Positions 1 through 9,726 of a stretch of DNA of 64,000 bases are shown in pieces (positions within the stretch are counted from its first letter, which is position 1; every line of letters begins with the position of its first letter). The position numbers and the translations under genes are program-made. The DNA lies in NCBI GenBank assembly GCA_003008705.1, contig PDUO01000017.1, positions 3,827-67,826 of the forward strand, written 5' to 3'. The notes under the pieces were generated by a model that saw only the letters and a list, made by a program, of their open reading frames with translations, was not told the DNA's origin and ran no database searches. The stretch comes from Pezicula radicicola (Eukaryota > Ascomycota > Leotiomycetes > Helotiales > Dermateaceae).

Positions 1-700
1 AGCCCCTATATCTTATAACTACCTTATTCTACCACTACTAAAATTAAATCAACCTAGCCCTGGGTTAGTTAAGTAATAAGAGATAGAAGAGAAATAAGAG
101 AGGGGTAAAGAGAAGTATAAAGGTAAGGGAAAGAGGAGAGTAAGAGGTTAGTAAAGCTTAAAATATAATTTATAATATCTTCTTAACTTCCTTTCCTCTT
201 TATACTATCCTATCTTATTATTTATTTAGATTATTATTTATTTATTTATTAATACTCTTATTCCTTATATATAGTCTTTAGGAGTTATAAGGAATAATAA
301 TATAAATTAACTCCTTTATAAGTTTTATAGCTTTATAACTACTCTCTTAAGGTTATATTAGGGTTAGGGGCCTTATTACTAGTTATATATTTTTTATAAT
401 ACTACTTAATCTAATTAGTTATATCTAGAAAACTATAAGAAGAAAGTAATAATAGAGTTATTATAATTATTAAAACTTTCTTTAATATTATAGAGTTATA
501 CTTTATTAAGCTCTAGTCTTTTTTATTTATTAATTAGTAAGAAGGCCCTTTATAGCCTTATAGCTACCCTAGGGGTTATAGGGCTATAGCTAGTTATATA
601 TATTCTATAATAAGACTAGATCTAATTAACTATATCTATAAACTATAATAGGATCCCTCTATAATAGCTATATAAGTTGATAAGTCGATCACTAATACCG
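1..700. repeat. AT-rich RIP-like repeat relic
   Basis: About 700 bp of very AT-rich, TA-dinucleotide-rich sequence with stops in all frames and no recognisable coding potential. It abuts a truncated HET gene. The composition is what RIP-mutated transposon sequence looks like in Pezizomycotina; the original element cannot be identified by eye. A telomere-like TTAGGGTTAGGGG motif lies at 358-370. Confidence 0.6.
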
Positions 701-871
701 CTAAGCTTGGCTCTGTAGTATTTAGCTATATAAGAGCAGCTTCGAATTAGAGTAGGTGGTTGTTATAGTACTGGTCGTGGTCGGCGCTGTTGTTGACCTA
801 AGCAGGAAATCCCGCCCAAATACGAGCCTGGTCTCGCTTAGGCCCGCGTCTGCCTGCGTCGGACTCGGCGC

Positions 872-2030
872 ATGCGTCGCCATTTGAAGATGTCCGCTCA
901 CCTTGTTGTATCCCTATACAACGGTTTCGCCGAAATATCAAAGGGTCCCGAGGACTTCGTACGCCAACTCCACTATTCGCGCAATCGCAAAGCAACTGAC
1001 CCTCGAGACTATATATTCGCCAAACTCGGACATCCCTCTGCACAATCGATATCAACCGGGCTTTCAATTATTAAGGCCGATTATAGTAGGCCCGTCCTAG
1101 AGGTGTTCCAAGATGCCGCGATTCGTATTCTCGAAGAAGCCAACGCTTTGGACATTCTTAATACTGTGCAACACCATCTCATCAGTGGTATGTTTTATAT
1201 ATCCGAAGCTATGTTGTATAGGCTCATTGGGACATGTAGTGGGATCTGAGAAATTGCCTTCATGGGTCCCTCGGTGGGACGAAGACACAAAGTACCACTG
1301 CCTTGGTCTAATATATTCCGTCTTTAGAGCAGCAGGAACCTCAAAGCCACAGATCCGAGTTTCGAATGCCAATGTCATCGAAATTGATGGGCTAGAAATA
1401 GATGTCATCGATTTCACCTCAGACAAGCTTCCAGACGGCGACCCTTTCGGTCGATATGACCAACATGAGCAAATGCTTGTTCAAAGCCTTTGGAATCGCC
1501 TTTCAGGGACCAGGGCGTTTTACCCACCCATCGCCTATATTAGTGGCGAAGATGCTATCACAGCGTTTTCCCAAACACTAGCAGCTGGTTGTTGGTATTT
1601 TGCTGAGCGGCTGAATGTTTATTCACCAGATCGAGCGGAAAAGTACCATTCTGAACGAAAGCATGTGTGGGTCGAAGCTGGAGCTACCTATCTCGCAAAT
1701 TTGTTTGGAGAAACAGGTTATGCTCCCTTTGGAGATGAATCACAGAGTAATGACAGTGCAGCATCCTGGGTTGACAACACCAATAGTATTAGCCCCGGTC
1801 GCAGGGTAATGCATACTAGAAAAGGATACTTCAGTCTTGGTCCACCTTGCGCTATGGTTGGGGACATTGTATGTGTTTTATTTGGCGGGAAAACACCATA
1901 TTGTCTTCGGCAAGTGAATGATCATTACATTCTCGTAGGTGAGTGTTATGTGTATGGATTAATGAATGGGGAAGCAATACGAATGTTGGAGCAGGGTAGG
2001 TTGGAACAAAAGACTTTCCCCCTTAGATAG
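872..2030 (+). pseudogene. Truncated HET-domain (heterokaryon incompatibility) protein, C-terminal part
   Basis: HET proteins mediate allorecognition cell death in filamentous ascomycetes. Two in-phase pieces join across a 52-bp intron (1188-1239, GTATGT..TAG, phase 1). The first carries the family landmark DPRDYIFAKLGHPSA and the tract preceding LPSWVPRWD. The second carries that tract and the usual C-terminal block with GRRVMHTRKGYFSLGPP, CAMVGDIVCVLFGG and YVYGLMNGEA. The N-terminal catalytic HET domain, normally about 150-200 residues, is absent: upstream of about 860 the sequence turns into AT-rich repeat relic. The visible part (about 369 residues from the ATG at 872) is therefore a 5'-truncated copy, probably non-functional. 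The alternative is a short HET-C-only protein, but no convincing promoter lies upstream. Confidence 0.7.
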
Positions 2031-2600
2031 ATAATTGCCTTCTACAATGAAGGAGACACATGACAGGCGCTGTAGCGCCAAGCATAGATATCGGGTGCGA
2101 CCCGTTATACTACGTCTATAGGACTAGCCGCTCGCTTACGTCACGTGGCCTAGACGCGGGTACTATAGTATACCCCGTTAGGACTATAGCTTAGTTAGTA
2201 TATAAATTTAAGTTATTAAATATTAGTTAAATGTTTTAAAAATTAATCAAAGGTTTAAATGTTATAGTATATACGAAGACCTAGGCTACCTAGATCTTAG
2301 GCATAGGAGGATTAAGCATTCCGACTGGCTGAGGTAGGCTGAAAACAGATTGGATTCGGCTGGGAATTTGAAAGCAGTGTTGTTGGGTAAAACATTAATA
2401 GACGAGCAAGGAGAAATGAGGCCGTCCTAAGAAAGGGAGGTGTAAGCCCGTGGTAGAGGTTCCATGGCGAGGAGGGGTTTAAAGCCAGCGGTTTTTCGTA
2501 CAAGGGCGCAAATCAGGATATTTTAAGGTCGGACACAATCAGCCAGATAACTAAAGAAGACCGGCGCCCGAAAATTCATGGGTAAAGATCTGTGATGTAT
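2031..2600. other. Gene-free stretch
   Basis: No convincing coding region. 2160-2270 is AT-rich and TA-rich like the left edge of the window, and 2090-2170 contains several CG-rich short palindromic tracts. It looks like degraded repeat DNA between the HET remnant and the next relic. Confidence 0.4.
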
Positions 2601-2605
2601 TGCTG

Positions 2606-3001
2606 ATGCTTGTGCTAACAGTTATATCGTCGTCGGTCACTCTATCTGTCGCTTCTGGAAGTTGGGTCGTAGAGGCCGGGCTACGCAAAATGGACCCTAC
2701 ACAGTTTGCGGCGAACCTAGTTACCTACATGCTTTGGTTCCTGCGGCCACGTAAGTTTCCCTAGAAGGAGGACGATGGGCAGGTGCTCCTTATCTCGGAA
2801 ATGACGAAAGAGGTTAGGAAGCAGGGTGTGAATAACTGGTTGCTGCAAGCGTTTAGGTGGGTCGACGTCAAACAAGGTTCTATGTAGGCACGGAAGAGCG
2901 ATGTCAGCCTACAATCAGAAGAGGATCTTATTCGACTATGGGTAAACCTCCTCTAGCTAAGGAAGCGGAACTCTCTAGGGTTTATTGTACATATTTCATA
3001 G
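2606..3001 (+). pseudogene. RIP-damaged ORF relic with amber codons at tryptophan-like positions
   Basis: One plus-strand frame reads about 130 codons interrupted only by TAG triplets (for example after the residues LRPRKFP, after VDVKQGSM and after LWVNLL), each where a TGG would restore a plausible Trp. The peptide between the stops is complex and protein-like (MDPTQFAANLVTYMLWFLRP; ISEMTKEVRKQGVNNWLLQA). TGG-to-TAG is the expected RIP change read from the opposite strand (CpA to TpA). I recall similar sequences among fungal repetitive hypothetical proteins but cannot name a family. It is not expected to be functional. Confidence 0.45.
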
Positions 3002-3112
3002 TTGTGATAATATGTAGGTTGAGTGGTGCTTAAGTGTCGTTGAAGAGGAGAGAGAGGCTCAGAGGCTATAGGAGAGTTTGAATATATTAGAGTGATAGTT
3101 TGAATATACATA

Positions 3113-3346
3113 CGGAGGTACATGGGTTAATTATTGTACCCTGTAAAGATAATCCCTAGTTTTTAGCCACAATAAGCACTATTTTGGATTGCCTCTTTTA
3201 TAAACTATTCATTACTCTTATATCTCCTTTCTGATAATAGGTCAAAAAGTGGGAATATTAAAACAGCAAGTCTCTTTTACGGTTTATTGTAGCTAAAAAC
3301 TAAACATTAGCTTTACATGGTACAATACTTAACCCATGTACCTCGG
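3113..3346. mobile_element. MITE with about 65-bp terminal inverted repeats and flanking TA
   Basis: The arms at 3111-3175 and 3284-3348 are reverse complements of each other over 65 positions with 8 mismatches. Each arm starts TA followed by CGGAGGTACATGGGTTAA or CCGAGGTACATGGGTTAA, so the 234-bp element is bounded by TA at both ends, as expected for a TA target-site duplication of Tc1/mariner-type elements. The 108-bp core between the arms is AT-rich and non-coding. No transposase is encoded, so it is a non-autonomous miniature element. It ends 183 bp before the ATG of the oxidase gene at 3529 and may have supplied or disturbed promoter sequence. Confidence 0.75.
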
Positions 3347-3439
3347 TACATTCCATCTTCGAGAATGTGATACCACATCGTTGGCCGGCGCTGCAGCATT
3401 CCAGACTGGAGAAATGAAACATTCCTACTCGCTTAGGGA

Positions 3440-3447
3440 ATATATAA
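3440..3447 (+). promoter_or_regulatory. Putative TATA box of the BBE-like oxidase gene
   Basis: An ATATATAA tract 82-89 bp upstream of the ATG at 3529, with a pyrimidine- and CAA-rich leader after it. Spacing fits a fungal core promoter. It lies between the MITE and the gene. Confidence 0.4.
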
Positions 3448-3528
3448 GACTCTTAGAGGACCTCAAAACTCGTAAAACTTCAAACCCAACAAATTCTTTA
3501 CTTCTCTAAAAGTGCCTTTCTTAACACT

Positions 3529-5094
3529 ATGGCTACCATCGCTGGAGTTACGGGCCAACAGTACCCGATTGGTGACGCCCAATATGAAATTCATGCACAC
3601 CAATATGCCTCGTCCAGCCACGAGGATCGATGCCAGCCTGAGCTCATTGTATATCCATCGAACAAGGATGACATAGTTCAGACATTGAAGTACGCTACGG
3701 CTAAGAAGATCGCTGTAGCAGTTCGCTCAGGAGGACACCAGTATAGTGGGGCGTCATCAACTGTTGCTCCTAATATCCAGCTGGACTTGAAAGAGACCTT
3801 CCGTGGATCCGATGACTTTCGTCTTTTTGACGGACCTGGCGACAAGAAATTCGTCCGTACGAGCATCAGCTGGACTTTGGGCGAGTTGAACGAGAAATTA
3901 GCAGCTCAATTTGTGTTCCTACCCCATGGACAGTGCGTCGACGTTCGTCTCGGTGGCCACGTCCAAACCGGTGGATTCGGAATGCTGGCCCGTAGCTTCG
4001 GCCTCCTGGCCGACTACGTTACCTCGATCGAGGTGATTGACCATGCAGGGAATATTCGAGACATCTCACGAACTAGTGACGAAGAAATGTTCTACGCTAT
4101 TCTCGGAGGAAGCCCTGGCAATTTTGGTGTGCTCACGCATTTCACGGTCCAGGTCCAGCGGGACAGTGACTATAAGGGCTCCATGGGAGCGAAAGCAATA
4201 CATCTCTACAATCCAATCGTCCTTAAGCGCATGCTAGACATGGTCGCAGAGATTGGGGATGATGCAGAGTACCCAGGAAACTACGACCTTTGCGTCAGTG
4301 TACTTTCCTCACGCGCTGATCTCGTGGCCTGGTTTCCTGATATCGAGGAGGATATGAAAAGGGATCACCCCGACATTTATAAGAAATACAAGGGTGACTC
4401 AGATAAGAACGAACCGGCTATCTGGCCCCGCTGTATCATTGTATATGGACAATTTGTCCCGTTAACCCCCAATGATACTCCTAACAAGGAATGGTTTAAC
4501 CGCATCGTGAAGGGTTCGCTTTTCCCAAGGAAAGCGATCCTGAATGAGCCTATGTCTGTGTTAAGCGGCGCGTTCATCTTCAACCACGCGCGCGAGTTCG
4601 ACCATCCGTATGAGAAGAGTACCCAAATGACAACCTCGAGGACACTTGGGGACGATGGTTGGGCGCAATGGGCGACAGACCGCATCAACTCCGTCGTCAA
4701 GCCTGAGAAAAACAAGTTGTGGCTATGTGTACAAATTCAGCCCTTTGGCGGCATTCACTCTAAATTCTTCACCAATCGTGACAACGGTACGTCCTACAGC
4801 TGGAGGGACACAACGGTCATCGAGGTTCTTGACTGCTTCTACGGGCCTGGGCAGAAGCAGGCGGCTGAAAAATGGCAGAAGGGCAACCACGACGAGGGAA
4901 TTGGAGCCAATGGCAAATTCAGCAAGTACGACCGCCGTCCGCTCTGGGGCTCTAGCGGAAGCTACAATCTTAATGACAGCAGGGAATACTACTATGACAG
5001 TGAGGCGAAGTATAACAAATTGGTTCAGATCAGGAAACGGGCCGATCCAAACGGGACTTTCACTCCGAACACATTCAGCGTGGCACGCACCTAA
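3529..5094 (+). CDS. BBE-like FAD-linked oxidase (berberine bridge enzyme family), intronless
   Basis: 521 residues, in the usual range for fungal FAD-linked oxidases of the BBE/oligosaccharide-oxidase type. The N-terminal PCMH-type FAD domain shows RSGGHQYSG (residues about 66-74), the site where the family attaches FAD to His, and GQCVDVRLGGHVQTGGFG, containing the Cys used for the second (6-S-cysteinyl) FAD link, so bicovalent FAD is likely. The C-terminal BBE segment is present (YNKLVQIRKRADPNGTFTPN). There is no signal peptide: the protein starts MATIAGVTGQQYP, so it is probably intracellular, unlike secreted AA7 oxidases. Family members oxidise sugars, alkaloid or polyketide intermediates; the substrate cannot be told here. 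Its neighbours are another FAD oxidoreductase and a sugar-type transporter, which fits oxidation of an imported small molecule. Confidence 0.9.
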   Translation: MATIAGVTGQQYPIGDAQYEIHAHQYASSSHEDRCQPELIVYPSNKDDIVQTLKYATAKKIAVAVRSGGHQYSGASSTVAPNIQLDLKETFRGSDDFRLFDGPGDKKFVRTSISWTLGELNEKLAAQFVFLPHGQCVDVRLGGHVQTGGFGMLARSFGLLADYVTSIEVIDHAGNIRDISRTSDEEMFYAILGGSPGNFGVLTHFTVQVQRDSDYKGSMGAKAIHLYNPIVLKRMLDMVAEIGDDAEYPGNYDLCVSVLSSRADLVAWFPDIEEDMKRDHPDIYKKYKGDSDKNEPAIWPRCIIVYGQFVPLTPNDTPNKEWFNRIVKGSLFPRKAILNEPMSVLSGAFIFNHAREFDHPYEKSTQMTTSRTLGDDGWAQWATDRINSVVKPEKNKLWLCVQIQPFGGIHSKFFTNRDNGTSYSWRDTTVIEVLDCFYGPGQKQAAEKWQKGNHDEGIGANGKFSKYDRRPLWGSSGSYNLNDSREYYYDSEAKYNKLVQIRKRADPNGTFTPNTFSVART

Positions 5095-5263
5095 GACGCC
5101 GGTGCCGTGTGTCAGAGGCAGTACGAGGATGGGATGGAAAGGGAAATTGTTAACATCGTTAGATAGAAGAAGAAAGTGCAAGTTCTGTTATAATATATAC
5201 AGGGTATATTGATTCTATCGATCATTCCAAAATGCATAGTTGTTGGTAAACTTGTTTCTAGCC

Positions 5264-5278
5264 TTAGGGTTAGGGTTA
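5264..5278 (+). repeat. Interstitial telomere-like TTAGGG repeat
   Basis: TTAGGGTTAGGGTTA, two and a half units of the fungal telomere repeat, in the 3' flank of the oxidase gene. Similar two-unit motifs lie at 358-370 and, on the opposite strand, near 10970-10982. Confidence 0.5.
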
Positions 5279-5428
5279 ACTTTTACTCCCTATAGGACGT
5301 AGGTTCTAAGGAGTTAGGTAAGTAAGAAAAGTTTTGATATAGGTAAGGACTAGTAAGTGCAATAGGATCTTAAATCCCTAAAAATTATTCGATGCCCTAT
5401 AGGGCGTAGCCCCCGCTTAATATTATAT

Positions 5429-7309
5429 TTAAACATCGAAAGACGGCACCCCGACAGATTCTACATTTAACACCACGCCCTGATCTGCCAATCTCAACCG
5501 TAACTTATTATACGGCACATCTTGTACACTAACGCCATCCGCGAGCGCCAGATCACATGCGTTTCCACACACTTGACCAAGGGCGTAAAACTGATGTTCC
5601 AACCTAACCGCCCCTAGATCTCGGTCAGCTCCTATATTAAAGGCTAAAAGTCAACCAACTTACCATAACCAACATGTGACGAGCTCGGGCATGTGGGCGT
5701 AATCACGTTTACAACCTCATCCCTCTTAGGGACTAGGGAACGGTAGGAAATCCCAAATGGCCGCCACCTGTGGTTACCCTTGAAGATGAAACCTTCGTTA
5801 TGAACCTTCCCATCACGCAGGATCCTGCGTACACTGTGGGTATCAGTCGGCCAGAATGCGACGGCGACGGGATCGCTGACTTGAGGTTCGCCCCCATCTC
5901 GCGAAGCCGTTGCCTGTGTAATAATATAGTCGGATACCATACGCCGCGCATCGCGGACGTAGAGCTGCCTCGGGAAGTGGTCGTTGTCCGTAAATTCGTC
6001 ACGGCAATAACCATACCGGGCCCATTCCTGACGGTAATGATCCTAGAGTCTTGAGGTAAGCAGGCGTCGTGCATTTCTGAGGAGTATTGAATACTGACCG
6101 AGACAGCCTGATCAGTGGTGATGAACCATAGTAAGCCCTTTGTAAAGCGGGCCGCTTCATCTAATATCTCTCGCCTTCTAGCATAGGATGCAGTTGGCCA
6201 CTCATCATTCATGCCTAGCAGATCCATCGCCAGCGGAGCTTCTGAGCCGATGATATCAGTTTTATTATTAGGCACCTTCTTCTGGGGGAGAAAAAACTCC
6301 CCGCCACTATTGAAGAATCGCCGATGTAGCTCGTAGTGGGCCGGATCATAGCCTTCGGGCATTGTGAACGGCACTCGATTGCCAGGGGCGTCGGTAAGAG
6401 GCAGGCGGTACGAGAAAGCCTGGAGGTGAAGGTCCCCGTCTCCAGGCACGCCGAATGGCTCTGGGGAGATGCCAAACAGGAGTCCACTGGAAGGATTGCC
6501 AGGCTCAACATACAGGTCAACGGGAACGGTAATCTGTCGGTAAATGGTAGATTCGCGTACCCCGGCGAGAGACTCATTGTATGTGCCCCGGGACTCGCGG
6601 CCAGAGACAGTGGAGATGCCCGCAGCAGCGAGGAAATCGCCTTCGTAAGAGGCCTCGATATAGATCTACCAGGCCGTTAGAGAGTGTTACGAGAATGCCT
6701 CCCAGATCAGGGGCATTAATACCTTTGCCGATATAACACTACCGTTTTCCAAGACAATCTCCTTGACATGATTGCCTTCTCGCCGTACGCCGTTCCTCTC
6801 CGCTAAGGGGGACTATGTTGCACAAATAAACCGTTAGTACCGCTGATCATGCTTGCACTGAGTGGTGGTAATCTTACCTTGATGATAACAATAGAGGGAA
6901 ACTCGGCCAGCCATTCCAAAATGACCTTTTCAGCCACCCTGGACTCGAATCGCCATACTTCTGGATCTTTGATCCCTTTAGACAGGACTTCATCCAGTCG
7001 ACCTTGGCGGCCATATAATTTACTGACCCGCCGATGGAACTCTAGATTCAGTCCTCCGAGGGTTCTGCTGTTCTGGAACTCGGGTTGGTTGTCGATATCT
7101 GACCCCCCGAGACCTTCGATTTGTATACCTCCTTGCTATCAGTTAGCGAGTGGTAGAAATTGGGGGATAGAGCTTTTAGGCATACCAATGTGGTCTTGCG
7201 GTGAAACGAGGGCGACAGAGCGGCCGAGCCTCGCAGCTTGGACGGCGCTGGCTACAGCAGCAGACGTTGAGCCGTAGATAGCTATGTCGAAGGGTTGTGA
7301 CGGAGCCAT
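5429..7309 (-). CDS. FAD-dependent oxidoreductase, PF12831 (FAD_oxidored) type, six exons
   Basis: Exons joined by hand: 7186-7309, 6878-7131, 6723-6812, 6099-6665, 5664-6027, 5429-5613. The introns are 54, 65, 57, 71 and 50 bp, all phase-consistent, giving 527 residues. The N-terminus has the FAD-binding beta-alpha-beta (FDIAIYGSTSAAVASAVQAA), then HIGGIQIEGLGGSDID, a LENG..AKIYIEASYEGDFLAAAG block, ..LHLQAFSYRLPLTDAPGNRVPF, an ..RQLYVRDARRMVSDY segment, and a C-terminal GYGAVRLEHQF. These are the landmarks of the FAD_oxidored family, seen in polysaccharide- and sugar-associated FAD enzymes. The substrate is unknown. The weakest junction is the 71-bp intron at 6028-6098, which has a GTCAGT donor; if it is not spliced, the gene has a frame break there. 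It is divergent to the sugar transporter at 7728, which suggests co-regulation. It has no signal peptide. Confidence 0.8.
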
Positions 7310-7727
7310 GTTAGCAGGCTCATGAGAATGCTCTCATAAAATCACAGGTAGCTAAGCAATTGCCAATGATGCCCAGAATTTAAATGGCTTGCGTATGTAT
7401 CAAAAGGGAAATCAGGGGTTAGGGTGAATAATTTCCAGTAGCCATCCCACTTCTCGCACTTAGCCACTGTTGGTTCGAAAATTTTCCCTTCCCCATGTTC
7501 CCCATGTTCCCCATGTTCCCCATGTTCCACACACATCTTGCAGCCCACTTCTCGCACTCAGTCCCGAGTCCCAGAAGTCTGGCACGGTTGTACGGGTAAG
7601 TACTGCGGGCTTCTCTCCGCGCATCATGCAAAACCTGCAGCTGCATATATAGACGGTCCTTTCCCACTCCCCCACACCGAAGATCCAAGTCTGTCAGATA
7701 CTGAAAGTTGTATATCTTCTGCAAGCA
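7310..7727. promoter_or_regulatory. Shared divergent promoter between FAD oxidoreductase and MFS transporter
   Basis: 418 bp separate the two divergent start codons. The region holds four tandem CCCATGTTC units (7492-7527), flanked by two near-identical 17-bp copies of CCCACTTCTCGCACT(T/C)A at 7446-7462 and 7544-7560, 98 bp apart. The duplicated motif is a candidate binding site; no known consensus was recognised. Confidence 0.5.
7492..7527 (+). repeat. 9-bp minisatellite, CCCATGTTC x4
   Basis: Four perfect head-to-tail copies inside the divergent promoter of the oxidoreductase and transporter genes. Read in frames on either strand it gives repetitive peptides, but it lies outside both gene models, so it is treated as non-coding. 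Confidence 0.85.
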
Positions 7728-9726
7728 ATGGGTGGCCGCGGGAATATCTTTGTTGGCAAGGCTGCCTTGGGCAAAGCCACGCCACGCCTGCTCTTCTACT
7801 GTATCGTTTTCTCTTGGGGCAGTATATTCTTTGGCTAGTAGGTCAATCAATCGTCTATTTGCTTGCTGGGCTAACACGGCGAACCAGCGACTCGGCTTCT
7901 TTTGCTGGCGTACAGGCCTTTGGCCCCTTCCTCAAGAGGTTCGGGTCGTACAGCTCGACCTCAAAGAGATATGGGCTCCAGAACCCCACGACTTCGCTCA
8001 TGAACAGCCTGCCTTTGCTGGGAAAGTTTATTGGTTCTCTCATAGTTGGACCGTCCATCGAGCGCTGGGGTCACCGTTGGGTGATGGTTCTGACGTGCAT
8101 GACCCAGATTATCGGCGCTGTCGGTGGGCAATCATCCCTCCACATGGTATCGAAGACCTTCTATTCTAAACAACTCTTCTCACAGTTCAGGTGACGAGTG
8201 AACACGTTCCTCAGTTCGTCATCGGTCGATTTTTGATCTATACCGCCGTCGGCCTTGTTGAAAATGTAATGCAACTGAACGACATATCTCCCGTTCCTAT
8301 ATCGCAGGCTGACACTCCAAAACTGTACAGGTTGTGCCGACTTATCAGTCTGAAATTTCCCCCGCGTCTCTCCGTGGCTTCTTCGTCGGATCTATCCAGA
8401 TGTGCTTGACGTTCGGTTCCCTGTTTGCAGGTATCGCAAATCAATTCCTGGCCAAGAGGACAGATAACTCTGGCTGGCAAATTGCCTCGGCCATCCAAGT
8501 CGTCCCGGCAGTGGTAATCCTCATGTTTTTATATTTCACGCCCGACTCTCCCCGCTGGCTTGTGTCTAAAGACCGGGCCGACGATGCCTTGAAGGTGCTG
8601 CGGCGGCTTCGCCACCAGAGCGATATCGATTCTGGTATGTGCGAGCTGGAGATTGCAGCGATTCGGGAGGAGAGCCAAACAACCATGCGCAAGGGACCTT
8701 GGAAGGACCTATTCAAGGGCAAGAACAGGCGCAGAACTAGGTGAATGCACAATAGCTTGCAAGACGCATTTCCTCGTTGCTAATCGTGGTTGTCATAGCA
8801 TTGCTTGTTCCATCATGTCCCTCCAGCAGCTCACGGGCGTGACCTTCAGCTCATCCTATGGGCCCACGTTCTACAAATCCGTGGGACTAGCTCACATGGC
8901 ACTTGCCTACGCCGTAAGTGCCCCATCGCTGTGACATTCACAACTCCATCTTTGTACTCACAGCGATTTAAATAGGCTATCAACAATGCCGTCTCGGTCG
9001 TGACAGCCATGCTCTCGATGATCTTTTTGGATTTCTTTGGCCGCCGCAGCGTAACCTTCCATGGGTGTTGGACCCAGGCCGTGTTCCTTGCTCTAATTGG
9101 CGCCTTGGGCTCGAAGTCTAGTCGTACTAGCAACGATACTAACGGAATGGTAGCGTCTTTTATTATCTACGCGGCCATTCTCCATGCCTCTCTAGGTCCA
9201 TCCTCATACGTCACGGCTGCGGAAATTGGAACAGGAGCACTACGTGAGAAGACTATGGCGATTTCGGTAGGGGACCTAGCTACTGTGTTGCATGTTTCCC
9301 GCGCGGATGGCTAAGACTATACCAGACGGCAGTAAATGTCATTGTCAGCTTCGTTGTCGTGTTCACGACACCGTACCTGCTCACAATCCTAGGCCCTAAG
9401 TTGGGCTACGTATGGATGGGCTTTGCCATCGTCGGGTCTGTATGGGTTTGGTTTTGTATGCCAGAGCTCAAGGTGCGTGCTCGACATGTCCTACATCTAG
9501 CAGCCGCTTACAAGTTTTGCTTCTATAGGGCCGCAACCTTGAAGAGATCGATCAACTCTTCGAAGCTGACCTGCCAGCTTGGCGGTTCGACAAGTACGAG
9601 ACCACCGGGCTGAGCCACGATATGGCGTCCATGGCGAATGGAAAGGCTGCTCTAAAGGCTTTAGAGATAGAAGGTGCTCCTACTGCTGGTGCTGAGCCCA
9701 TATCCGAGTTGCCTAAAACTGTTTAG
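7728..9726 (+). CDS. MFS sugar transporter (SP family), eight exons
   Basis: Exons joined by hand: 7728-7837, 7888-8123, 8186-8265, 8331-8740, 8799-8913, 8976-9266, 9326-9472, 9529-9726. All introns are 50-65 bp and phase-consistent, giving 528 residues. It shows the N-terminal SWGSIFFGYDSASFAGVQAF, the first-loop SIERWGHRWVM (a variant of the G-R-R-G motif), the central TYQSEISPASLRG (the conserved PxYQxE motif), the ..FTPDSPRWLVSKDRADDAL signature, and the end ELKGRNLEEIDQLFEADLPAWRF. These are hallmarks of fungal plasma-membrane hexose/lactose-permease-like transporters with 12 membrane spans. The start at 7728 is the first ATG that opens this frame. The divergent arrangement with the FAD oxidoreductase suggests the transporter imports a substrate or precursor for it. 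The substrate is not predictable from sequence. Confidence 0.9.

Noticed and set aside
6215..6680. Extra frames on both strands inside the FAD oxidoreductase gene
   Set aside because: The 5429-7309 minus gene with consistent exon phases explains the region fully.
7342..7877. Repetitive coding frames (EHG / NMG repeats) over the CCCATGTTC minisatellite
   Set aside because: They lie in the promoter between two well-supported genes, arise from the tandem repeat, and overlap the transporter start on the opposite strand.
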